NCBI GenBank assembly: GCA_046086225.1
Contig: JBJSXF010000098.1
Span: 1 to 15,750 of the forward strand
DNA from: JBJSXF01 sp046086225
GTDB lineage: Bacteria; Actinomycetota; Acidimicrobiia; IMCC26256; PALSA-610
Reading direction: 5' to 3'
DNA: 15,750 bases
Notes under the pieces: model-generated
The model's input: the letters and a program-made list of their open reading frames with translations, nothing else
What the model was told of the DNA's origin: nothing
The model's database searches: none
Translations under genes and position numbers: made by a program
In this document: in pieces, positions 5,520 to 11,007 of the stretch
Position numbering within the stretch: position 1 is the first letter of the stretch
Layout: each line of letters begins with the position of its first letter

Positions 5520-6443
5520 TCAGACGAGCGAACGGGCGAGCCCGTCGAGGATGTCGGACTCGCTCACGATCATCTCGTCGAAGCCCCAGTGGCGCATCAC
5601 GCCGACGAGCACCACTGCGCCCCCGACGATGACGTCGACCCGGCCCGGCTCGAGCCCCGGGTTGTGCTGCCGCTGCTCGAACGGCTCGGTGACGAGCGTT
5701 CGGAAGATCTCCTCGGCGGCGGCTCGTCCGAGTCGGAATCCGTCGATGAGATCGGAGCGGGCGGCGTCGACACCGAGCTCCACCGCCCCGAAGGTCCAGG
5801 CCGTGCCCGCCGTGCCGATGAGCACGGCGGCACCCGCTGCACCGGGAACGAGCCGGTCGACGTCGGCGAGATGGTCCCGCACGACCGAGACCGCCTGACT
5901 CAGCTCCTCGGGCGTGGGCGGATCGCCGTGGAGGAACTGCTCGGTGAGCCGCACGCAGCCGACGTCGATCGAGCAGAGCTCGCGGGCGTGATCGTCGCCG
6001 AACACGAACTCGGTCGAGCCGCCGCCGATGTCGACCACGAGGAACGGTCCGGGCTCCGACCGGCCGGCAGTCGCACCGGCGAAGGTCAGCCGGGCCTCCT
6101 CCTCCCCCGACAGCAGCTCGGGGCGCACCCCGAGCACCTCGGCGGCCGGGCCGAAGAAGTCGTCGCGGTTGGCCGAGTCGCGTGCCGCGCTCGTGGCGGT
6201 AGCCCGGACGCGCGTCGCGCCGTGCTCGTCGAGCACCGCGCGGTAGCCGCGGAGCGCGTCGAGCGTGCGCTCGATCGCCGCCGGATCGAGCCGACGGGCG
6301 CGGTCGACCCCGGCCCCGAGCCGTGTGACCTGCGTCCGCCGGTCGCGGGTGACGAGCTTGGCTTCGGCCCCTTCGCTCAGCGTCTCGGCGACGAGGAGCC
6401 GGGTCGAGTTGGTACCGATGTCGATGGCGGCGACGACCGTCAC
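5520..6443 (-). CDS. Ppx/GppA-family phosphatase (exopolyphosphatase type)
   Basis: A 307-residue single-module Ppx/GppA phosphatase of the actinobacterial type (M. tuberculosis Rv0496 and Rv1026 are about this length), without the C-terminal HD-like domain of E. coli Ppx. It would hydrolyse polyphosphate ends and/or pppGpp. The actin-like ATPase fold shows VAAIDIGTNSTRLLVAE (4-20), SGEEEARLTFAG with the catalytic-type Glu region (112-123), VVDIGGGSTEFVFG (136-149), and QHNPGLEPGRVDVIVGGAVVL (259-279). The GTG at 6443 overlaps the DUF501 stop as GTGA, so the two are translationally coupled. The same order eno, DivIC-like, DUF501, ppx is found in M. tuberculosis (Rv1023-Rv1026), where the cognate protein is called PPX2. 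Which substrate dominates cannot be seen in sequence. Confidence 0.92.
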   Translation of the reverse strand: MTVVAAIDIGTNSTRLLVAETLSEGAEAKLVTRDRRTQVTRLGAGVDRARRLDPAAIERTLDALRGYRAVLDEHGATRVRATATSAARDSANRDDFFGPAAEVLGVRPELLSGEEEARLTFAGATAGRSEPGPFLVVDIGGGSTEFVFGDDHARELCSIDVGCVRLTEQFLHGDPPTPEELSQAVSVVRDHLADVDRLVPGAAGAAVLIGTAGTAWTFGAVELGVDAARSDLIDGFRLGRAAAEEIFRTLVTEPFEQRQHNPGLEPGRVDVIVGGAVVLVGVMRHWGFDEMIVSESDILDGLARSLV

Positions 6444-6898
6444 GCGTCTTCATCCTCACGGGAGAGCTGTTCGGCGACCCAACGCCCGACCGGGTCGTTC
6501 CCTCCGGCGAGATGGTAGGCGTAGTGCGCGTGGAGGCATTTCACGCCCTGCCGGGTGCCGCCCACACCACCGTGCGGGCGCGGCCCGCTGTGGCCGGCGG
6601 GCAGGGCCGCGTCCCGTTCGGCGGCGTAGGCACGGTGGGCGCCGGTGAGCGAACCGGGATCCACGACGGCCTCGGCCGCACGAACGCCCCCCGCCGACTC
6701 GAGCCGGGCGACCCGTGCCCGCACGGCCGGATCGACGAGCCAGAACCGGGTCGGCATGGGCGTGCCGTCGTCGAGGAGCGGCGCGTTGCGGATCACGAGC
6801 GGCTCGCCGGCCGCGCCTCGGACCACGACCTCGAACGCGCCGCGCGGGCTGCGACCGAGGAGGCGGGCGAGCATCTCGGTCTCGGGCGGCGCGGGCAT
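6440..6898 (-). CDS. DUF501 domain-containing protein
   Basis: A 152-residue member of the DUF501 family, typical length, unknown function. It has an N-terminal helix (MLARLLGRSPRGAFEVVVR), a central TRFWLVDPAVRARVARLESAGG segment that is usual for the family, and the signature VKCLHAHYAYHLAGGNDPVGRWV (about 119-141). Cys121, His123, His125 and His129 fall close together and could bind a metal ion, which is inference. It sits between the DivIC-like gene and ppx, as in M. tuberculosis Rv1025. Start ATG 6898 is 7 nt after TAGGAT, a probable leaderless promoter, although it also follows the upstream gene by only 10 nt. Its stop overlaps the ppx start by 4 bp, suggesting a functional link to the phosphatase. 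Confidence 0.93.
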   Translation of the reverse strand: MPAPPETEMLARLLGRSPRGAFEVVVRGAAGEPLVIRNAPLLDDGTPMPTRFWLVDPAVRARVARLESAGGVRAAEAVVDPGSLTGAHRAYAAERDAALPAGHSGPRPHGGVGGTRQGVKCLHAHYAYHLAGGNDPVGRWVAEQLSREDEDA

Positions 6899-6905
6899 GC
6901 CGCCG

Positions 6906-6911
6906 ATCCTA
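6906..6911 (-). promoter_or_regulatory. -10 element (TAGGAT) of the DUF501 gene, overlapping the upstream stop codon
   Basis: Minus strand CCGTAGGAT, then 7 nt, then ATG at 6898. The TAG of this hexamer is also the stop codon of the DivIC-like gene (6911-6909). This would start a DUF501-ppx transcript inside the eno operon. Confidence 0.5.
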
Positions 6912-7211
6912 CGGAGCGGTCGTCGGAGGCCCGGATCCCGCCGCGGGCAGCACCCGGTACACCTGCTCGCCGGGGTACACCATGTTGAACTGCCGTCGGG
7001 CCCGCCGCTCGATCTCGGCCCGCGAACGCAGGCGGGCCGCTTCGAGTTCGAGCTGCCGGTTCTGATCGCGGAGAATCCCGACGTCCTCCTCGGTCACGGC
7101 GACCCGCTGACGCTGAGCGAAGATCGCTCGGGTCGGGAACACGGAGAAGAACAGCAGCACGAGCACGACCGCCACGAGGATGGCGCTCGGGGCGCGCCGC
7201 AGCCGCCTCAT
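6909..7211 (-). CDS. Septum formation initiator family protein (FtsB/DivIC-like)
   Basis: A 100-residue bitopic membrane protein of the FtsB/DivIC family, which bridges FtsL and FtsQ/DivIB in the divisome. A short basic cytoplasmic tail (MRRLRRAPS) precedes one transmembrane helix (about 9-28, ILVAVVLVLLFFSVF), then a coiled coil (about 35-74, VAVTEEDVGILRDQNRQLEL and on), then ARRQFNMVYPGEQVYRVLP, the conserved end of the family, and a Pro/Thr tail outside the cell. The ATG at 7211 overlaps the eno stop as ATGA; the frame is open further upstream but only this start gives the expected topology. The enolase-DivIC neighbour pair is widespread in actinobacteria (Rv1023-Rv1024). Its TAG stop is inside the next gene's -10 element. 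Confidence 0.93.
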   Translation of the reverse strand: MRRLRRAPSAILVAVVLVLLFFSVFPTRAIFAQRQRVAVTEEDVGILRDQNRQLELEAARLRSRAEIERRARRQFNMVYPGEQVYRVLPAAGSGPPTTAP

Positions 7212-8497
7212 CCCCGGGCACTCCCTGCGAACGCGGCCCGGCCCGGGTAGGCGGCCCCCTCGCCGAGGTCTTGCTCGATGCGGAGCAGCTGGTTGTACTT
7301 GGCGACCCGCTCGCTCCGGGCAGGCGCCCCGGTCTTGATCTGGCCGCAACCGGTCGCCACGGCGAGGTCGGCGATCGTGACGTCCTCGGTCTCGCCGCTG
7401 CGGTGCGACATCATCGCGGTGTAGGCCGCGCCGCTCGCCAGCGCCACCGTGTCGAGGGTCTCGGTGAGCGAGCCGATCTGGTTGACCTTCACGAGGATCG
7501 AGTTGGCCGCGCCCATCCCGATGCCGCGGGCGAGCCGCTCGGCGTTGGTGACGAAGACGTCGTCGCCCACGAGCTGGGTGCGGGCGCCGAGCCGCTCGGT
7601 GAGCGCGAACCAGCCGTCCCAGTCGTCCTCGGCCATACCGTCCTCGATCGACACGATCGGGTAACGGCTCACCAGACCGGCGAGCTCGTCGACGAACTCG
7701 GCACTCGTCAAGGTGCGGCCCTCGCCGGCGAGCACGTAGCCGGTGCCGGCCTCGTAGAGCTCGGTCGCGGCGACGTCGAGCGCGATCGCGATCTCCTCAC
7801 CGGGCCGGAATCCGGCCCGTTCGATCGCCTGGAGGAGCAGCGTGCACGCCTCCTCGTTGGAGGGCAGATCGGGGGCGAAGCCGCCCTCGTCACCGAGCGC
7901 AGTGGCGAGGCCGCGCTCCTTCAGCAGGTCGCGCAACGCGTGGTAGGTCTCGGTGCCCCAGCGCAGCGCCTCGGAGAAGCTCACCGCCCCGACCGGCACC
8001 AGCATGAACTCCTGCAGGTCGACGTTGCTGTCGGCGTGCGCACCACCGTTCAGCACGTTCATGCACGGGACGGGCAGCACGTGCGCGTTCACCCCACCGA
8101 CGTAGCGGTAGAGGGGCATCCCCGCCTCTTCGGCGACGGCATGGGCCGCGGCGAGGCTCGTGCCGAGGATCGCGTTCGCCCCGAGGCGCGCCTTGTTCGC
8201 CGTGCCGTCGAGGGCGAGGAGCGCCGCGTCGAGACCCCGCTGGTCGGACGCGTCGAGACCGGAAACCGCCGCCGCGATCTCACCGTTCACGTTGGCAACG
8301 GCCCGGGCGCACCCCTTGCCCCGGTAGCGACCGTCCCCGTCGCGCAGCTCGACCGCCTCGTGCGCCCCGGTGCTGGCCCCGCTCGGGACCGCGGCCCGAC
8401 CCCGCGCCCCCGAGAGGAGCTCGACCTCGACCTCCACGGTCGGGTTGCCACGCGAGTCGAGGATCTCCCGGCCGATGACGGATTCGATGATGCTCAC
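7208..8497 (-). CDS. eno: Enolase (phosphopyruvate hydratase)
   Basis: Glycolytic enzyme converting 2-phosphoglycerate to phosphoenolpyruvate, Mg2+-dependent. The product is 429 residues, the normal bacterial size. It begins VSIIESVIGREILDSRGNPTVEV. Active-site parts are all present: SGASTGAHEA loop (39-48), His154 in GGAHADSNVD, Glu163 in DLQEFMLVP, Glu204 in GDEGGFAPDL, metal ligands Asp241, Glu285 in SIEDGMAEDDW and Asp312 in LVGDDVFVTN, catalytic base Lys337 in ILVKVNQIGSLTE, the MSHRSGETED loop (363-372), and Lys388 in GQIKTGAPARSERV. The GTG start at 8497 is fixed by the strong AGGAG 5 nt upstream and by the family N-terminus; the frame extends to 8560 but that leader looks non-coding. 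It has its own promoter region with an SOS-box-like palindrome, and its stop overlaps the DivIC-like gene. Confidence 0.98.
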   Translation of the reverse strand: MSIIESVIGREILDSRGNPTVEVEVELLSGARGRAAVPSGASTGAHEAVELRDGDGRYRGKGCARAVANVNGEIAAAVSGLDASDQRGLDAALLALDGTANKARLGANAILGTSLAAAHAVAEEAGMPLYRYVGGVNAHVLPVPCMNVLNGGAHADSNVDLQEFMLVPVGAVSFSEALRWGTETYHALRDLLKERGLATALGDEGGFAPDLPSNEEACTLLLQAIERAGFRPGEEIAIALDVAATELYEAGTGYVLAGEGRTLTSAEFVDELAGLVSRYPIVSIEDGMAEDDWDGWFALTERLGARTQLVGDDVFVTNAERLARGIGMGAANSILVKVNQIGSLTETLDTVALASGAAYTAMMSHRSGETEDVTIADLAVATGCGQIKTGAPARSERVAKYNQLLRIEQDLGEGAAYPGRAAFAGSARG

Positions 8498-8502
8498 GGA
8501 AA

Positions 8503-8507
8503 CTCCT
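8503..8507 (-). promoter_or_regulatory. Ribosome binding site of eno
   Basis: Minus strand AGGAG followed by TTTCC and the GTG at 8497. It is the clearest Shine-Dalgarno sequence in the window and it decides the enolase start. Confidence 0.8.
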
Positions 8508-8522
8508 GTTGCCAGTGTTGCG

Positions 8523-8528
8523 AATGTA
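8523..8528 (-). promoter_or_regulatory. -10 element (TACATT) of the eno promoter
   Basis: The minus strand reads CGCATTACATTCG. TACATT fits TANNNT and would start transcription near 8516, giving a short leader of about 18 nt that contains the Shine-Dalgarno sequence. No strong -35 is visible at 17-18 bp. The area is unusually AT-rich for this window. Confidence 0.45.
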
Positions 8529-8552
8529 ATGCGTCGACTCCGACCCTGACCT

Positions 8553-8568
8553 CCGAACACACGTTCGG
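8553..8568. promoter_or_regulatory. SOS-box-like palindrome (CGAAC-N4-GTTCG) upstream of eno
   Basis: CCGAACACACGTTCGG is a palindrome with 6-bp arms around ACAC. The core CGAACNNNNGTTCG matches the LexA operator known for Bacillus and actinobacteria (TCGAAC-N4-GTTCGA in M. tuberculosis) except at the outermost bases. It lies between the mazG stop (8576) and the eno -10 element, immediately upstream of the -35 region. As RNA it could also form a short hairpin ending the mazG transcript, but no U-run follows. Confidence 0.45.
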
Positions 8569-8575
8569 CATCGGC

Positions 8576-10009
8576 TCAGGGCCGGTCGTCCTCCGGGCCC
8601 GAACCGGCCGCCGCCGACCACAGCCGAGCGACCTCGTCGGCTCCGAGGTCGGGCAGGTGCAGGCCGGCTGCGGCCGCGGCCTGCTCCATGCGGGCGAAGC
8701 GGCCGCGGAACTCGTCGGCCCAACCGGCGAGCGCCGACTCGGCATCGATCCCGCCCGCCGCCCCCGCCGCCACGACGGCAGCCAAGGCCGCTCCCAACGC
8801 GCTCGCGTCCCCGGTGGGAACGGCACCCGCCACCGGATCGAGCCCGACCGAAGCCGCCTTGCGGAGCAGTTTCTGCACGAGGAGGAGCGCCGGCAGCGCC
8901 GGGGTGATCCCCGCCACGATCGAGTCGGCGCCCTGCTCGGCCTTCTTGATCTGCTCCCAGTTCGTGACCACGGCGTCGGCCGACGCCACCTCGACGTCGC
9001 CGAACACGTGGGGATGCCGGCGCACGAGCTTCGCGTGCACCCGCTCGGCGACGTCGGCCGCAGTGAAGGCCCCCGCCTCGGCGGCGAGCACCGAATGGAT
9101 CATCACCTGGAAGAGCAGGTCACCCAGCTCGTCCTCCAGCCCGTCGTACGCGTCGAGCGAGAAGTCGCCGCCGGGGGCGTCGGGGGGCAGCAGATCGATC
9201 GCGCCCGCGACCTCGTACGCCTCCTCGAGCACGTGCCGGCGCAGGCTGTGGTGCGTCTGGGCCGCGTCCCACGGACAGCCCCCGGGACCCCGCAGCCGCT
9301 CGGTGAGGGCGAGGAGGCGAGCGAACGCGGCCGCCACCGCCACCTCTCCGGTGTCGACGAAGACCGCCGTGAGGTGATCGGGGATCACGGCCCGGTCGAG
9401 GTCGCCGAGCGCGAGGCCGACGACCGACTCGTCGGCCGCGCCGAGCCGCTGCAGCACGATGACCTCGTGCTCGGCGGGCAGGTCTTCGAGCAGCGCGAGC
9501 TTGACCTCGCTGAGCATCCCGGGCGTGTCGCACTGGGCGATGAGCACCCGGCCCGACCGGCCGGCGAGACCGACCGCGATGTCGTGGGCGTCGACGACCG
9601 CGCCGCCCGCCATCGGGTCGAGCGCGAGGCGCTGCCAGGCCAGATCGGCGAACGACAGGCCCGGAACGACCTCGACCGTGATGTCGCTACGGGCCGTCAA
9701 CGCCGCGACCGTGACCTCGGCGACCGTCGGACTCCCGGGCACGGCGTACGCGACCTCACCGTCGGCGACGGCTGCGGCGACCACCCGGTCGACGATCGCC
9801 GCGTACGCCCCGGTCAGATCGAGTGCCTGCTCGTAGCACTCGTCGAGTGCCTCGAAGCCGATGCCGTCGGCCCCGAGCTCGGCGACCGCCGGATGCCGCT
9901 GCGTGCGCACGAGGCGACGCGGCGCCCGCTCGAGCGCCCGTCGGGCGGCCGGGAGCACGAGATCGGCGCCGGCCGGCCCGAGGCCGACCACGACGACCCG
10001 CGGCGTCAC
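8576..10009 (-). CDS. mazG: YabN-type fusion: tetrapyrrole methylase-like domain + MazG nucleotide pyrophosphohydrolase
   Basis: A 477-residue two-domain protein. Residues about 4-225 are a tetrapyrrole (corrin/porphyrin) methylase-like domain: VVVVGLGPAGADLV, TQRHPAVAELGADGIGFEALDECYE, VAYAVPGSPTVAE and VEVVPGLSFADLAW. Residues about 233-360 are a MazG domain that hydrolyses noncanonical NTPs to NMP and pyrophosphate: LRGPGGCPWDAAQTHHSLR, the metal-binding LEEAYEV (Glu262, Glu263, Glu266), ELGDLLFQ (Glu294, Asp297), RRHPHVFGD and NWEQIKKAE. Residues 368-445 resemble a second MazG repeat (LLLVQKLLRKAASVGLDP, ALAGWADEFRGRFARME) whose acidic metal motif is missing. Bacillus YabN has the same architecture. 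The GTG at 10009 overlaps the upstream lipoprotein stop as GTGA. In M. tuberculosis mazG also lies between mfd and eno. What the methylase-like domain acts on is unknown. Confidence 0.92.
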   Translation of the reverse strand: MTPRVVVVGLGPAGADLVLPAARRALERAPRRLVRTQRHPAVAELGADGIGFEALDECYEQALDLTGAYAAIVDRVVAAAVADGEVAYAVPGSPTVAEVTVAALTARSDITVEVVPGLSFADLAWQRLALDPMAGGAVVDAHDIAVGLAGRSGRVLIAQCDTPGMLSEVKLALLEDLPAEHEVIVLQRLGAADESVVGLALGDLDRAVIPDHLTAVFVDTGEVAVAAAFARLLALTERLRGPGGCPWDAAQTHHSLRRHVLEEAYEVAGAIDLLPPDAPGGDFSLDAYDGLEDELGDLLFQVMIHSVLAAEAGAFTAADVAERVHAKLVRRHPHVFGDVEVASADAVVTNWEQIKKAEQGADSIVAGITPALPALLLVQKLLRKAASVGLDPVAGAVPTGDASALGAALAAVVAAGAAGGIDAESALAGWADEFRGRFARMEQAAAAAGLHLPDLGADEVARLWSAAAGSGPEDDRP

Positions 10010-10953
10010 TTCGATCGGCGGCCGTCGCGCGGGTCGGGAACCGACGGGGCCCGGACGGCCAGTACCGAGCCGCCGTCGCCGGTCTCGATCCGACCCCACG
10101 AGCCGTACTCCGACGCCACCCGGACGTCGTAACGCGTGAGCAGCTCCTCGAGGCTCGCGGTCGCCGCCTGCTGGAGCTGCTGCGTCTGAGCCGGACTCGG
10201 CGACGCGAGGGGCTTCCACTCGGTGACGAGGATCAGGTGGTAGCCGAACTGGGTGCGCACCGGCCCGACGACCGTTCCGAGCGGCGCCCGCTCGGCGGCC
10301 TCCTGGAACGGTCCGACGTAGGCATCGGGCGCCAGGCACCCGAGGTCGCCACCCGCGCCCTTCGAGCCCGGATCGGCCGAGATCCGCTCGGCCACCTCGG
10401 CGAACGGTGCTCCGGATGCGATCTCGGCCTTCGCCTCCCGGGCCTCGGCGGCGGTGGCCACGAGGATGTGGGCCACCGACCGACCCGAGAGGCAGGTGCG
10501 CAGCACGGCCTGGGTCCGCGCCGCATCCCCGGCCAGGCGCTCACGCATCGCGGCCGGGAACGCGTCCCACGCCTCGGGGCCGTACTGGCGGCGCGCCTCG
10601 GCGGTGGCGGCTTCGGCGGCACCCGGGGGCAGCCGGAGCCCGAGACGCGTGAACTCGTCGTCGACGACCGCCTGGCGGATCCACTGGGTGAGCCATGCCG
10701 CGGTGAGCCGGGCGTCGGTGCTCACCCCGGGCGGACCGAGGGTGAAGTTCCGCTCGAGCGTCGGCCGCAGAGCCGGGCTCGACGAGAGCGCCTCGACCTC
10801 GTCACGGAACTCGCGATCGGGGATTCGGGTGATGTCGGTACGGGCCGGGTTCGGAGGGGTGACGACCGCGGCATCCGTCATCGTGCTCGAGCATCCGGCG
10901 AGCAGGACGACACCGAGCGCGAGGGCCGGCACGAGGAGGCGGCGGAGCGTCAT
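10006..10953 (-). CDS. PpiC-type peptidyl-prolyl isomerase lipoprotein (SurA/PrsA-like)
   Basis: A predicted secreted, lipid-anchored folding factor of 315 residues. The N-terminus MTLRRLLVPALALGVVLLAGC is a lipoprotein signal peptide with lipobox LAGC and lipidated Cys21. Residues about 35-150 form a helical chaperone-like region. The parvulin (PpiC) domain spans about 155-250: SVAHILVATAAEAREAKAEI, GAPFAEVAERIS, DPGSKGAGGDLGCLAP, VGPFQEAAERAPLGTVVGPVRTQFGYHLILV. Cys154 and Cys206 flank the first part of this domain and could form a disulphide outside the membrane. A helical, Gln-rich segment and a Gly/Pro/Arg tail follow. Start ATG 10953 gives a complete signal peptide and lies 7 nt after TAGTGT; an upstream in-frame start would spoil the signal. 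M. tuberculosis has another lipoprotein, LpqU, between mazG and eno. The stop overlaps mazG by 4 bp. Confidence 0.9.
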   Translation of the reverse strand: MTLRRLLVPALALGVVLLAGCSSTMTDAAVVTPPNPARTDITRIPDREFRDEVEALSSSPALRPTLERNFTLGPPGVSTDARLTAAWLTQWIRQAVVDDEFTRLGLRLPPGAAEAATAEARRQYGPEAWDAFPAAMRERLAGDAARTQAVLRTCLSGRSVAHILVATAAEAREAKAEIASGAPFAEVAERISADPGSKGAGGDLGCLAPDAYVGPFQEAAERAPLGTVVGPVRTQFGYHLILVTEWKPLASPSPAQTQQLQQAATASLEELLTRYDVRVASEYGSWGRIETGDGGSVLAVRAPSVPDPRDGRRSK

Positions 10954-10960
10954 CGGGGCG

Positions 10961-10966
10961 ACACTA
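10961..10966 (-). promoter_or_regulatory. -10 element (TAGTGT), leaderless promoter of the PpiC lipoprotein gene
   Basis: Minus strand CCGGGTAGTGT, then 7 nt (CGCCCCG), then ATG at 10953. It lies in the 54-nt gap after the mfd stop, so the lipoprotein-mazG pair can be transcribed separately from mfd. No Shine-Dalgarno sequence is present before the ATG. Confidence 0.55.
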
Positions 10967-11007
10967 CCCGGCGCCACCCCGCCGCTCGGGGCCGGCACCG
11001 GCGCCAC

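Noticed and set aside
5532..5545. ACGGGC-GA-GCCCGT palindrome at the end of the ppx gene
   Set aside because: It lies inside the coding sequence with a 2-nt centre, too tight for a stable RNA hairpin loop, and is easily produced by GC-rich codons.
7271..10132. A 953-codon plus-strand open frame opposite eno and mazG
   Set aside because: Same reason: antisense to enolase and the YabN-type protein, low-complexity composition, no conserved motif.
10977..10991. CCCCG-N5-CGGGG hairpin between mfd and the PpiC gene
   Set aside because: The stem is only 5 bp in a very GC-rich gap with no U-run, so it cannot be separated from chance.
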